Below, piece by piece: positions 44,074 through 55,863 of a DNA stretch of 64,000 nucleotides (positions are counted from its first letter, which is position 1; the number at the start of each line of letters is the position of its first letter). A model generated the notes under the pieces. It made no database searches. It was not told the DNA's origin and saw nothing but the letters and a program-made list of their open reading frames with translations. The position numbers and the translations under genes were made by a program. The stretch is from Rheinheimera sp. MM224 (lineage in GTDB: Bacteria; Pseudomonadota; Gammaproteobacteria; Enterobacterales; Alteromonadaceae). The stretch lies in assembly GCF_947090785.1 (NCBI RefSeq), contig NZ_OX352320.1:3275001-3339000 (forward strand). The letters are read 5' to 3'.

Positions 44074-44565
44074 ATGTATAAGCCCACACCATTGTTAAGC
44101 TATTTCTGGGGTTTGTTTAGTGGTTTGATTGTCTCCGCTTTTTTGTTTAATTCCCTGACTCAAACTGAAGTGAAGCCAGAAAAAACAACTGTCCAAACGG
44201 AACAAAAACAAAGTACAGCCAGCCCGGTTCGTGCTGCAGACGCTCCTGTTTTGACTTTAGCGGCCAGAGCCGAGTTATTACTGAAGTACTACACCATCAG
44301 AGATGGTGCAGAAGAAACTAACTTAGCGCCTTTATTGCAAAAAAATGGTCATCTGGAGATTTTTAAGCAGATGTTGCAGCAAAGCACAGCAGATGTCAGC
44401 GACCTGATCCAATCGACTCAATCTTTTACTGCGGCACAATTTTACGCTTCGCTAGTGCGTATTAAACAAAAAGATGAAGAGCAGCAAGCCAAAGCTCAGC
44501 TGGAATTATTAAAACCAGCTCAGGTCACAGCGCCAGTCAAAACACAACAAGCGCCGAACAACTGA
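44074..44565 (+). CDS. Hypothetical membrane-anchored protein
   Basis: 163 residues. One N-terminal membrane helix (about residues 9-26), then a Lys/Gln/Thr-rich linker (30-65) and a helical domain (65-140) with no recognised family. It ends in a polar tail, and a terminator overlaps its last codons. Likely inner-membrane anchored with a periplasmic domain. Function unknown. Confidence 0.65.
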   Translation: MYKPTPLLSYFWGLFSGLIVSAFLFNSLTQTEVKPEKTTVQTEQKQSTASPVRAADAPVLTLAARAELLLKYYTIRDGAEETNLAPLLQKNGHLEIFKQMLQQSTADVSDLIQSTQSFTAAQFYASLVRIKQKDEEQQAKAQLELLKPAQVTAPVKTQQAPNN

Positions 44566-44578
44566 TCGGCGTTTTTTT
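44552..44578 (+). terminator. Rho-independent terminator overlapping the stop codon
   Basis: CGCCGA (44552-44557) pairs with TCGGCG (44566-44571), then seven Ts. The left arm encodes the last residues of the upstream protein. Confidence 0.85.
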
Positions 44579-44589
44579 AATAAGCGCAG

Positions 44590-45231
44590 TTATTCCGCCT
44601 GCATCTGCGCAATAAACTTATTCGAATCTGCTATCGCCTTGTTCATTTCACTGATCAAGCTGCTGACATCCTGCTGTAAACCGGCAAAATCAGTCTGAAT
44701 AGAACCAATGGCTTTGGCGTTTAAGTTATGCTTTAAAAACAGTACATTGTCGTGCATGATTTTAAGCACAGGCTGCATTTTCTTTTCAGCGGAACGCATC
44801 TTTTTCAGCAGTACATCAAACTGCTTTTCTGTAGTCACCAGCTTTTGTTTGCTTTGAGCTTTTAAACTGGCGTTCTGGTATTGCTCCAGCTCATCCCGCC
44901 ATTCATTAAACAACGCATCAGCTACTGATTCTACTTTGTTAATACGGCTGCTAACCAGTTCAGCCGCTTTGACGCTTTGCTGATACTCTGCATCCAGCTC
45001 TTCGTATTTAACCTGCAAATCACCGCCATGAAACTTCAGCAACTGACTGAGTTCGTCCAATGCATCTTTAAACTGTTGCTGCCCTTCAACCTGCGCATCA
45101 CGGGCATCTTTTACCCGGTCAACCAGGATTTCACGTTTCTCCACACCAAACTTTTCCATAGTGGCGTAGTAAGCTTGCTGGCAACCGCTCAGACACAGGC
45201 TAAGCAGCAGTAATACTGAGATTTGACGCAT
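44590..45231 (-). CDS. DUF2959 family lipoprotein
   Basis: 213 residues with GGAG 6 bases before the ATG. Lipoprotein signal with lipobox LSGC at about residue 17. The family start AYYATMEKFGVEKREILVDR and the following long alpha-helical coiled-coil body (EGQQQFKDALDELSQLLKF and onward) identify DUF2959. Such proteins are periplasmic, common in marine gammaproteobacteria and of unknown function. Confidence 0.85.
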   Translation of the reverse strand: MRQISVLLLLSLCLSGCQQAYYATMEKFGVEKREILVDRVKDARDAQVEGQQQFKDALDELSQLLKFHGGDLQVKYEELDAEYQQSVKAAELVSSRINKVESVADALFNEWRDELEQYQNASLKAQSKQKLVTTEKQFDVLLKKMRSAEKKMQPVLKIMHDNVLFLKHNLNAKAIGSIQTDFAGLQQDVSSLISEMNKAIADSNKFIAQMQAE

Positions 45232-45572
45232 CCGTTACTCCATTATTTCGCAGCCACATCAGTGCCTGTCGTGCTATTAAATTTTATACTAAAGAACTGA
45301 TAGTACAGAGCTTAACTGCAAAATGCACCCTGACTTGCCTGGCTGACAACTGGCAGGCAAAACTCTGCCACCAGCTCACCACTTGGCAAATAACCGGCAC
45401 GTTTAAAACCTACTTTAGACATTTTTCTGAGAAATTGCGTTTATTTACAAACCTTAACCAACTTTTCCTTACCCAACTTTACCCAACATACACAGATCTA
45501 AACCTGTTTTGGTCGGTCCTTTGCAACCATATTTGGGCGATCAATTCCGATCGCGTCAAATGGAGAGCATGA
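45232..45572. other. Intergenic region between DUF2959 and EF-hand genes
   Basis: 341 bases with no credible gene. It holds the divergent promoter regions. A small hairpin TTGCCTG/CAGGCAA lies at about 45338-45363, and a repeated ACCCAAC (near 45473-45488) precedes the EF-hand gene. No promoter could be assigned with confidence. Confidence 0.4.
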
Positions 45573-46490
45573 ATGAGCATTCAATTCTCTACCCAAAGTG
45601 CATACAGCACGGGGTATGCCACAAGGCCGCAACTCAGTAAGGAACAACTGACTGAAGCTGCGGGTAATTTGTTCGGTAAATTAGACAGTCAAAATAAAGG
45701 CTATTTAGAGCAAAGTGACTTTTCGGGCCTGTTGAGCGGTCTGCAAAACGACGAAGCCAGCACAAAAAGTGAGGAGTTGTTTAGCTCACTGGATTCAGAC
45801 AAGGATGGCCAACTGACCAGTTCTGAGTTCAGTGATAATTTCAGCAACTTACTGTACAGCGCTCAGGGCACTATGGGTCCGATGGGGTCCAGACCAGCTC
45901 CACCCCAGGATAGCGGCAAATCAAAAGACGAGCTGACCGCTTTGCTGGAAGAGCTGGAACAGGACGATGAAAAGTCCACTGAAGGTCTGCAATCCTTGTT
46001 GGACAACTTTGATACTGCCGACGCGGACGGTGATGGCAAAGTGACGATGCAGGAGGTCATGGCTTACAGGCAAAGTACTGAACAGAACTCTGATACAGCC
46101 TCAACTCAGAGTATGCCTCCACCGCCTCCTGGTGCTATGGACGGTCCTAAACAAGATAGTGGAATAACAGCTGAAGAGCTTACAGCCCTGCTGGAATCGT
46201 CTGGCGAAACGGACTCAGATATGGCTGCCAATATACAGTCACTGATCGATAACTTTGACAGTGCCGACAGCGATGGTGATGGCAAAGTGACGATGCAGGA
46301 AGCTAAAAGTTTCAGAGAAAGCCAGCAGACTGAGTCGTCGTCTTTAGCCAGCAAGGTCAGCACGGGTTCAGACCAGAGCGAAAGTATCAGCAAGTTACTG
46401 AGTCGCACTATGCAACAGCTGATGGACACTTATGGTGGCATGGCCAAAGCAAATTATCCGTCTGGCTCAGCAGTAAATATTAGGGCCTGA
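45573..46490 (+). CDS. EF-hand calcium-binding protein with internal duplication
   Basis: 305 residues with GGAGAG upstream and no signal peptide. Four EF-hand loops: LDSQNKGYLEQSDF, LDSDKDGQLTSSEF, ADADGDGKVTMQEV and SDGDGKVTMQEA; the last two are canonical. Residues about 105-170 and 190-250 are an internal duplication, each with a proline-rich lead (RPAPPQDSGKSKDELTALLE; PPPPPGAMDGPKQDSG), a helix ELTALLE and the EF-hand. The protein is very acidic and probably a calcium buffer or sensor; export without a signal peptide cannot be excluded. Confidence 0.8.
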   Translation: MSIQFSTQSAYSTGYATRPQLSKEQLTEAAGNLFGKLDSQNKGYLEQSDFSGLLSGLQNDEASTKSEELFSSLDSDKDGQLTSSEFSDNFSNLLYSAQGTMGPMGSRPAPPQDSGKSKDELTALLEELEQDDEKSTEGLQSLLDNFDTADADGDGKVTMQEVMAYRQSTEQNSDTASTQSMPPPPPGAMDGPKQDSGITAEELTALLESSGETDSDMAANIQSLIDNFDSADSDGDGKVTMQEAKSFRESQQTESSSLASKVSTGSDQSESISKLLSRTMQQLMDTYGGMAKANYPSGSAVNIRA

Positions 46491-46540
46491 AAAGAAGCAG
46501 CGGATAAAAGAGTATAAAATTCAGGAGTTTCGGGGCGTCC

Positions 46541-46555
46541 GGCAGGGATGCTGCC
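46541..46555. repeat. Small hairpin with GGGATG loop after EF-hand gene
   Basis: GGCAG, GGATG, CTGCC: a 5-bp stem with a GGA-containing loop, 50 bases after the stop. It resembles the GGA-loop hairpins at 25831-25902 and may be a weak terminator or an RNA-binding site. Confidence 0.4.
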
Positions 46556-46656
46556 CCCATTTATAAAATAAATCAAAAAAAATTGTCACAGTTTTAGTGG
46601 TCATAGTGTCTTTGTAATAACGCAAGTTACTGCAACAAAAAACAAAGGATTTAACT

Positions 46657-46932
46657 ATGAAATCAACAACTGTTTCTGCTTCTACCCAGTTCCATATAGC
46701 CGCCACTATCAGTGCTGCCGTTGCTTTTAATATGGTCTGTAGTTACAGCTCTGGCTGGTTTATGCCACTGGTCTGTTATCTGCTGGCGATGGCGGCTTTA
46801 TTTAGTTTGATCCAGCGCTTTGGCCCATTAAGCAAAGCGCAAAAAACCGGCTTATGGCTGGTACAACTGGCGGCAACACCAGCATTCGTTGCCGCGTTAT
46901 GGTTCAGCGGTAAACTGAATTCTATGTTCTAA
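46657..46932 (+). CDS. Small hypothetical membrane protein
   Basis: 91 residues with AAAGGA before the ATG. Three hydrophobic segments (about residues 12-27, 34-52, 65-84) fill nearly the whole chain. No family is recognised. It is a single-gene unit convergent with yjjG. Confidence 0.6.
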   Translation: MKSTTVSASTQFHIAATISAAVAFNMVCSYSSGWFMPLVCYLLAMAALFSLIQRFGPLSKAQKTGLWLVQLAATPAFVAALWFSGKLNSMF

Positions 46933-46948
46933 GCACTCACTGTTTTAC

Positions 46949-47632
46949 TTAGAGAAAAGCGCTTAATGCCGCTTCCAGCTCTGTTAAAGACTGTACTTCC
47001 AGATCTGCCGTGATACCTGCTGGTAAAGTTGCACTAAAGCGATTAAGCCAGCAGGTATAAAAACCGGCTTGTTTACCCCCACCAATATCAGCTATTGGGT
47101 TATCGCCCACCATCAGCACGCTGGCCGGATCAGGCAAACCCATTAGCTCTTTGGCATGTGTAAATATCTGTGGATGAGGTTTAGCAGCCCCTACCTGCTC
47201 AGAAATCACCAGAATATCAAAGTGATTGTGTAAGCCAGTGCGCTCTAAACGGATTTGCTGTAAGTCGGTAAAGCCGTTAGTGATAATGCCTAATTTGGCT
47301 TTACCTTGCAGAGCATTGAGTAAACTGACAGCACCAGGCAAAGGTGTACAGACCTCTGCCATGGCTTGTAAAAAGCCGGCATTAAGCACTGAAGGCGCAA
47401 CATTCAGCTGTTCGCCCCAATAGCTAAAACGCTGTTCCTGCAACTGTTTTGCACCGATTTCGCCGCTTTGGTATTGCAGCCAGAGTGGCTGATTGAGTGC
47501 CTGATAGACGTCGTACTGCTCAAGCGTAAAATCCACACCATAACCTTTAAACATCAGCTGTAAGCCAGCGTAGGCATCAAAATGAAACAAGGTTTCGTCG
47601 GCGTCGAATAAAATCCAGTTAAAAGCTTTCAC
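46949..47632 (-). CDS. yjjG: Pyrimidine 5'-nucleotidase YjjG (HAD family)
   Basis: About 227 residues if GTG at 47632 is used; a TTG five codons upstream is the alternative. HAD motifs are all present: FDADETLFHFD (motif I nucleophile), GIITNGFTDLQQIRLERTGL (motif II), AAKPHPQIF (motif III Lys) and LMVGDNPIADI (motif IV). The C-terminal GFYTCWLN also fits. Alignment by eye to Escherichia coli YjjG is close along the full length. It removes phosphate from noncanonical pyrimidine nucleotides and so keeps them out of DNA. Confidence 0.92.
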   Translation of the reverse strand: MKAFNWILFDADETLFHFDAYAGLQLMFKGYGVDFTLEQYDVYQALNQPLWLQYQSGEIGAKQLQEQRFSYWGEQLNVAPSVLNAGFLQAMAEVCTPLPGAVSLLNALQGKAKLGIITNGFTDLQQIRLERTGLHNHFDILVISEQVGAAKPHPQIFTHAKELMGLPDPASVLMVGDNPIADIGGGKQAGFYTCWLNRFSATLPAGITADLEVQSLTELEAALSAFL

Positions 47633-47675
47633 GTTCTTTCTCTTCAAATGTGGAGTAGAGGAAACCTAAGATTTG

Positions 47676-47702
47676 CGGGTCAGAGCTGATAGCTCTGACC
47701 CG
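47676..47702 (-). terminator. Hairpin after the Lon-family protease gene
   Basis: CGGGTCAGAGCT (47676-47687), loop GAT, AGCTCTGACCCG (47691-47702): a perfect 12-bp stem just after the protease stop. No T tract follows on the minus strand, so termination may be partial and yjjG may be read through. Confidence 0.5.
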
Positions 47703-47707
47703 GGAGG

Positions 47708-50098
47708 TTAACTGTCAGATGAACCGTTGACTATCTCGGCTATCTCTTCCAAACGGCGCAGCGCCAGGTAGTTGATAGTGCGTTTTGGATACTGGCCTTT
47801 GCTGTTACGCTCACCAGCCGGCATATCCATTAACAGTTCCAGCGCTTCATCTACACCTTTGACCACATAAATATGGAACTGGCCCTGCTCTACCGCTTTG
47901 ATCACTTCGTCATTCAGCACCAGATTCAACTGGTTGCTGGCAGGAATAATACAACCTTGTTTACCTGTTAAACCACGAGACTCACACAGGCGGAAGAAAC
48001 CTTCAATTTTTTCGTTGACGCCACCAATGGCCTGCACCTGACCATGCTGGTTAATAGAACCAGTCACCGCCAGACTTTGAGTAATAGGAATATCGGCTAT
48101 GCCTGAAATCAGCGCACAGACCTCAGCCAGCGATGCGCTATCACCATCTATTAAGCCGTAGGATTGTTCCATCGCTATATTGGCCGATAAGGTCAGCGGG
48201 AAATGCTGGGCGTATTTAGCACCTAAGTAACCTGTCAGAAGCATCACACCTTTGGAGTGAATGGATTTACCCAGTTCTACTTCACGCTCAATATCAACCA
48301 CACCAGTGGAACCAGCGAAGACTGTAGTACTGATACGGGCTGGCGTACCAAAAGCAGTATCACCAATTTCAAGCACTGTTAAACCGTTAATTTTGCCAAC
48401 AGCCCAGTCGTCTGTGTCTATTAAAATCTGGCCTTCCTGAATATCTTCCAAAAAGGATTCACTGATACGGCCTGTGCGGTATTGTTTGCCTTCCAGCGCC
48501 ATTTGCACATGCTCTGCGCGCAGTTCAGACGAGTCATGCTGAGCAGCGTAAAAACAAGCTTCGCGCACCAGCTCCAGCACTTCAGCAAAACGGGCAGAGA
48601 GTTTGCGCTGATGTTCGGCCTGACGGAAACTGAAATTCAGCAACTGCTTTAAACCGCAGGCGGACAAGGTTTCCATATCCATTTGCTGAATTTGATCCTG
48701 AATTTGCAGCGACATATAACGCACTGTTTGCTCGTTAAACGGCAAATAATGCTCAAAGTCAGCTAAAACACGGAATAGTTCGTTAAATTCATCGTCCACG
48801 TCCTGCACCAGATAATACAAATCCCGGGATCCAAGCAGCACTATTTTTACACTGAGTGGTATCGCCTTAGGAGTAATAATGGTGGAGTTGGTGACTGCAT
48901 GATCGCTTAGCGTATCAATCAGTATCTCACCGGTTTTCAGCGCCAGTTTCAGCGCATCCCACAGGCTTGGCTGTGACAATAAACGATCGGCATCGAGCAC
49001 CAGATAACCGCCATTGGCTTTATGCAAAGCACCAGGGCGGATCATGCGGTAATTGGTATACAAGGAGCCTTGCATTGAGCTGTATTCAACCCGGCCAAAT
49101 AAATTGCCGTAGCTTGGATTCGGCTCAAAAATGATAGGAGCGCCGTCCATCAATTCGTGATGCATCAGCACATTAGGCACAAAGTCGCCGACAAAGATGC
49201 TACGGATATCCAGCTCTTCCAGCTTATCGCTTTCGGCTTCTTCAGGCAGCAGTTCCAGCATGGCTTTGACTAAAGCGGGTTTCATTTCACGCAGATAACG
49301 TAATACACCCAGCTCACCTGAATAGTCGTGTTCCAACTGCTTCAGCAATGGCTTAATGGCTTGTTCAATAGTCTCACGACGCAGCGCCCGCAGGTTTTCC
49401 GACAGTTCACGTTTCCACTGCGGTAATTCCAGCAACTGCTCGTTCAAAATGGTTTCAAGCTCTGAGACTAGATCGTAGAAAAACTGGCGTTTTTCTTCCG
49501 ATAAATTAGCAAATTCATTGTCATCCAACGCCTTGCCATCTACCACTGGCGAAAAGCTGACTGCACCATTTTCTTCGTACAGCACCACTTGCTGCTCTAA
49601 GGCTTTGCGTTCCACTAACTCTATAGCGGCTTCGTATTTATCATCAAATTCCTGATGAATGGCTTTTTTCTTACGTTGATAACCCGGGTTATCAAAAGCT
49701 GCCGGGAAAGTATCGAGTAGCTCATCAATTAAGGCTTCGACCTTTTTCACCAACACTTTGCCTTCACCTGGCACTAAACGTAAGGTGCCCGGAATACGCT
49801 CATCGTCAAAGTTATTGATATAACACCAGTCGTCCGGCGTGGCTTTTTCGCTGGCGGCTTGCTGCAGAATGTCCTGCACTAAGGTGTAGCGGCCTAAAGC
49901 TGGCTCGCCCATCACATAGAGGTTATAACCCGGCATATCCATGCCGATAGCAAAATTTAATGCCGCCTTTGCTCTGTCCTGGCCAATAAAAGTGCTGGAT
50001 AAACCTGTGACATCCAGCGCTTGCTGGATCAGGTTTTTATCAAGTTGTGGGCCTAAATGTTCGGCGGTTAAAGCATATTTATGGCTGTTGTGCGTCAT
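47708..50098 (-). CDS. ATP-dependent Lon-family protease (YcbZ/LonB-like)
   Basis: 796 residues with AGG upstream. The N-terminal half is an AAA_32-type ATPase: a degenerate P-loop region VMGEPALGRYTLVQDI, a coiled-coil insertion (about 120-280), and a Walker B-like YLVLDADRLL. The C-terminal Lon proteolytic domain (about 560-760) has the catalytic Ser in DGDSASLAEVCAL and Lys in GGVNEKIEGFFRL. It lacks the LAN domain of LonA and belongs with soluble Lon-like proteases of the YcbZ group. Substrates are unknown. Confidence 0.9.
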   Translation of the reverse strand: MTHNSHKYALTAEHLGPQLDKNLIQQALDVTGLSSTFIGQDRAKAALNFAIGMDMPGYNLYVMGEPALGRYTLVQDILQQAASEKATPDDWCYINNFDDERIPGTLRLVPGEGKVLVKKVEALIDELLDTFPAAFDNPGYQRKKKAIHQEFDDKYEAAIELVERKALEQQVVLYEENGAVSFSPVVDGKALDDNEFANLSEEKRQFFYDLVSELETILNEQLLELPQWKRELSENLRALRRETIEQAIKPLLKQLEHDYSGELGVLRYLREMKPALVKAMLELLPEEAESDKLEELDIRSIFVGDFVPNVLMHHELMDGAPIIFEPNPSYGNLFGRVEYSSMQGSLYTNYRMIRPGALHKANGGYLVLDADRLLSQPSLWDALKLALKTGEILIDTLSDHAVTNSTIITPKAIPLSVKIVLLGSRDLYYLVQDVDDEFNELFRVLADFEHYLPFNEQTVRYMSLQIQDQIQQMDMETLSACGLKQLLNFSFRQAEHQRKLSARFAEVLELVREACFYAAQHDSSELRAEHVQMALEGKQYRTGRISESFLEDIQEGQILIDTDDWAVGKINGLTVLEIGDTAFGTPARISTTVFAGSTGVVDIEREVELGKSIHSKGVMLLTGYLGAKYAQHFPLTLSANIAMEQSYGLIDGDSASLAEVCALISGIADIPITQSLAVTGSINQHGQVQAIGGVNEKIEGFFRLCESRGLTGKQGCIIPASNQLNLVLNDEVIKAVEQGQFHIYVVKGVDEALELLMDMPAGERNSKGQYPKRTINYLALRRLEEIAEIVNGSSDS

Positions 50099-50173
50099 GC
50101 AACCTGCTCAGTGTTGAAAGATGAAAACTACAATTTCCGTCATCTTAACAAATCATTGAATAAAATGAAGGTT

Positions 50174-50629
50174 TTAAACAGGTAATCCATGACGGCTAAA
50201 GTGCGTGCCCCCACAATAAACACAGACGCTTAATTCAGCCGGATGATAAAAGGCCTGCTGTTGCTGACACTGCTGGCATTGATACAGCCCCATACCCACT
50301 TCTTCACCTTGTAGATACGTACCCTGATGTTCCAAATCCTGCATCAGTTCCTGCCATTCAATCTGGGTTTTGTCGGTAATAAGTGAAAGTTCATACCATA
50401 GAGTTTCAGGCCAAAGGGATGGCGCTTGCTCTGCTTCTGTGGCCTGACGTTTAAAGGTTTCGATAAAAAGCTGAGTTTCATAAGCCGTCAGCTCTTTACC
50501 TGCTTTGACATAAGCTTTGACTGTGTCGGCAAAGTCCACCAGATTATCCAGTTGCTGCTGCCGCCCCTCTTTGAACATAGTGGCTAACTCATTGAGCCAA
50601 TTCTGATATTTATCTTTAAATTCGGACAT
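50174..50629 (-). CDS. Zinc ribbon-containing protein (DUF1451, YbeL-like)
   Basis: 151 residues with a strong GGAGGT before the ATG. The N-terminal two thirds are helical; the C terminus holds a zinc ribbon with LYQCQQCQQ and VCVYCGGTHF. In Escherichia coli the homologue ybeL lies close to leuS, and here leuS is 2.2 kb away, so part of the old synteny is kept. Function unknown; a role in cell envelope or stress has been suggested for relatives without proof. Confidence 0.85.
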   Translation of the reverse strand: MSEFKDKYQNWLNELATMFKEGRQQQLDNLVDFADTVKAYVKAGKELTAYETQLFIETFKRQATEAEQAPSLWPETLWYELSLITDKTQIEWQELMQDLEHQGTYLQGEEVGMGLYQCQQCQQQQAFYHPAELSVCVYCGGTHFSRHGLPV

Positions 50630-50778
50630 AAGACCTCCTTACTGCTTTTCTTCAGTATAGTCGGCTAAAAACGAACAACTGAGTTTTAAACCTGTAGCCC
50701 GGCTTTTTAGTCGCAAGGCTATTGCGGCTTTTTGCTCTGAAGCTCAGTCTGCAGACAGAACTATAAAAGGGGTTGTTG

Positions 50779-51936
50779 ATGAAACTTTATTTTGCGTTTA
50801 CCGCTTTTGCTTTGTTATTCGGTGCTGCTAATGCGGCAGAGTACTTTCCACCTGCAGGTCAATGGCAACAAAAACCAGCCGCCGAATTAAAAGTGGATGC
50901 TGTCTTGCTGCAACAAGCTGTGGATTACGCCATAAAATCCGAAAACAAAGCAGACCCGGATCAGGCCATTAATCAGGCAACCACTTTTGGTGCCAAAGAG
51001 CCTTATGATCAGATTATTGGCCCGATGAAAACCCGCGCTCCTGCCAATGGCATCATTATTTACAAAGGCACAGTGATAGCACAGTGGGGTGATACACAGG
51101 CTGTAGATATGACCCACAGCATCACCAAAACTTTTTTAACCACTGTGACAGGCCTGGCGTTGCAACAAAGCTTAATTCATAACCTGCAGGATAAAGTAGA
51201 TAGCTACATGCCACATGGTGTGGATTTATATCAGGGTGACCACAACAGTCAAATTCGCTGGGATCACCTGCTGCGTCAAACCAGTGACTGGCAAGGTACC
51301 TTATGGGGTAAACCCGACTGGGCCGACCGACCTGAAGGCAAAACACCGGCAGACTGGCCAAAACGGCCGTTACGCACTCCTGGTAGCCATTACAAATACA
51401 ATGATGTACGGGTCAACCTGCTGGCGTTATCCACCTTGTATGTCTGGCGTAAACCTTTACCCCAAGTGCTGAATGAACAGATCATGACACCTATTGGCGC
51501 TTCGTCCACCTGGCGCTGGTATGGCTACGACAATAGCTGGATTGAGCTGGATGGCCAGAAAATGCAGTCCGTATCAGGTGGCGGTCATTGGGGCGGCGGT
51601 ATGTTTATTAATGCCTGGGATTTAGCCCGTTTTGGTTATCTATTTTTACGGGATGGTCAATGGCAGGACAAGCAACTGATCAGCAAAGAATGGATCCGGC
51701 TTGCCAGTACAGGCGGCTCAGCCAATGCTGAATATGGCTTTGCCAACTGGTTTTTAAACCCAGGCCGTAAAGCTCTGCCGAACGCTCCTGAAACAGCTGT
51801 TACTTTTCAGGGAGCAGGCCGCAATATTATTTACATAGATAAAGAAAACGATCTGCTGATGGTCGCACGCTGGATAGGCAATGGCGATGAGCTGAATCAA
51901 CTGGTGAGTAAGGTTTTAGCTGCGTTACCCAATTAA
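50779..51936 (+). CDS. Serine hydrolase of the beta-lactamase (class C/EstB) family
   Basis: 385 residues from ATG at 50779, with AAGGGG 6-7 bases upstream. Signal peptide 1-19 (LLFGAANAAEY). The SxxK active site is THSITKTFL, the YxN motif is KYNDVRVN, and a late GGHWGGGMF stretch resembles the KTG-equivalent region. Family members include esterases, DD-peptidases and 6-aminohexanoate-dimer hydrolase-like enzymes; the substrate is open. A perfect hairpin follows between this gene and the convergent LysE gene. Confidence 0.85.
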   Translation: MKLYFAFTAFALLFGAANAAEYFPPAGQWQQKPAAELKVDAVLLQQAVDYAIKSENKADPDQAINQATTFGAKEPYDQIIGPMKTRAPANGIIIYKGTVIAQWGDTQAVDMTHSITKTFLTTVTGLALQQSLIHNLQDKVDSYMPHGVDLYQGDHNSQIRWDHLLRQTSDWQGTLWGKPDWADRPEGKTPADWPKRPLRTPGSHYKYNDVRVNLLALSTLYVWRKPLPQVLNEQIMTPIGASSTWRWYGYDNSWIELDGQKMQSVSGGGHWGGGMFINAWDLARFGYLFLRDGQWQDKQLISKEWIRLASTGGSANAEYGFANWFLNPGRKALPNAPETAVTFQGAGRNIIYIDKENDLLMVARWIGNGDELNQLVSKVLAALPN

Positions 51937-51942
51937 ACTCTG

Positions 51943-51972
51943 AAGCTAGCGCTGGTCTGCCAGCGCTAGCTT
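51943..51972. terminator. Hairpin between convergent serine hydrolase and LysE genes
   Basis: AAGCTAGCGCTGG (51943-51955), loop TCTG, CCAGCGCTAGCTT (51960-51972): a perfect 13-bp stem without a long T tract. Read on the minus strand it also encodes the last residues of the out-of-frame LysE tail. Confidence 0.55.
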
Positions 51973-52044
51973 CACGCCCAAAGCGACAAATAAAGCACCA
52001 ATACTCTTATTCAGCCAATGTGCAACCAGCGGGCTTACTTTCAT
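51946..52044 (-). other. Out-of-frame C-terminal tail of the LysE gene
   Basis: Directly after the A7 run and TGA stop, the -1 frame opens with ATG and encodes 32 residues beginning MKVSPLVAHWLN and ending GVKLALADQR before TAG. This is the sixth helix and end expected of LysE/RhtB exporters. It is either a frameshift mutation (or sequencing indel) or reached by slippage. Confidence 0.7.
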
Positions 52045-52580
52045 TTTTTTCCGGCAAGGCCAGCACTGACAGCTAAAAACACACACCAGAGCATGCCATT
52101 CAGATTAAAAATAAAACCCAGAATGACAAAAGCTAAAGCTTTGTTGGCCGCATCCACAGCAATAAACTGCGGTACAAAAGCTAAGAAAAACAGCGCCACT
52201 TTCGGATTCAGCACATTAGTGACAAAGCCCTGCAGGAAAATACTACGAAAGGAAGCAGCTGAAACCTGTTGTGCAACAACGCCATGTTCAGGACGTTTTG
52301 CCAACAACATTTTCACCCCGAGATAAACTAAATAGGCAGCACCAGCCAGCTTCACCAGCGTAAAGGCCGTTGCAGAAGTAGCCAGCAAAGCGGAGACCCC
52401 CAAAGCAGCGGCAAAAATATGTACACAAACACCAGTGCCAATACCTGCAACTGCGACCAAACCAGCACGCCAGCCCTGACTGGCACTGCGGCTGACAATC
52501 AGCACTGTATCCGGTCCTGGTGAAATATTCAGCAGCAAGCCAGAAATGATAAACAACATCAGATTTTCAATACCAAACAC
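52041..52580 (-). CDS. LysE family amino acid exporter, truncated at an A7 run
   Basis: 179 residues: ISGLLLNISPGPDTVLIVSR, the GAAYLVYLGVKMLLAK repeat half, and LQGFVTNVLNPKVALFFLAF are classic LysE/RhtB motifs. The frame stops at TGA after GGA AAA AAA, about 30 residues short of the family length. The missing helix is encoded in the -1 frame (51946-52044). The slippery heptamer A AAA AAA is in register for -1 frameshifting exactly before the stop, so both versions of the protein could be made. A plain inactivating indel is the simpler alternative. Confidence 0.75.
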   Translation of the reverse strand: MFGIENLMLFIISGLLLNISPGPDTVLIVSRSASQGWRAGLVAVAGIGTGVCVHIFAAALGVSALLATSATAFTLVKLAGAAYLVYLGVKMLLAKRPEHGVVAQQVSAASFRSIFLQGFVTNVLNPKVALFFLAFVPQFIAVDAANKALAFVILGFIFNLNGMLWCVFLAVSAGLAGKK

Positions 52581-52766
52581 AAGCTATTCCTTGATGAAAC
52601 CCGCATCTTCAATTCACCACTTTATGCAGCAGGAGTAACGCAGACAAGAGCACCTGAACAAAATAAAACAAAGCAAGGATTGTCCCTTGTTGCAGTTGTT
52701 GCCGACCCCTCGCTTGCGGTATGCTAGCGGCAATTTTTCCCGCCGGTTTCATCGGTCTGGTTTTGA

Positions 52767-55376
<2,610 letters not shown>

Positions 55377-55377
55377 A

Positions 55378-55863
55378 ATGAAAAAACACTCCGTATGGAC
55401 AGGGCTGCTGCTTGCAAGCAGCCTGCTTCTGACCAGCTGCGGCTTCCATTTGCGTGGCAGCCTGCCGCTGGAGCGTTATCCGGCTATTTTTGTTGATGCA
55501 AAAAAGCATTCTGAACTGGCAAGCTTGTTATCGCAGCAACTCACCAGCAATGAAGTAAAATTGCTGACCGAACTGGATCCCAAAGCACCAGCCCTGATGT
55601 TGCAGCAGGATAGTCTGGAACGCCGGACTTTATCTTTATTCCCCAATGGTCAGGTGGCGGAATACGAGCTGATTTATCGGGTGAAGTATCAGTTACTGCT
55701 GCCGGGTCAGGATATTCAGGAGTTTCAGTTTGAACTGACCCGTGACTATCAGGACGATCCAAACCTTGCGCTTGCCAAAGCCAAAGAGCTGGATTTGTTA
55801 TTGCAGGAACTGAGAAATCAGGCCGCCAGCCGCATAATCCGCCAGTTAAACCGGATCCGCTAA
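55378..55863 (+). CDS. lptE: LPS-assembly lipoprotein LptE
   Basis: 161 residues starting 1 base after leuS. Lipoprotein signal with lipobox LTSC, followed at once by the family hallmark GFHLRGSLPL. LptE plugs the LptD barrel in the outer membrane and assists LPS insertion. Its stop overlaps the holA start (TAATG). Confidence 0.95.
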   Translation: MKKHSVWTGLLLASSLLLTSCGFHLRGSLPLERYPAIFVDAKKHSELASLLSQQLTSNEVKLLTELDPKAPALMLQQDSLERRTLSLFPNGQVAEYELIYRVKYQLLLPGQDIQEFQFELTRDYQDDPNLALAKAKELDLLLQELRNQAASRIIRQLNRIR

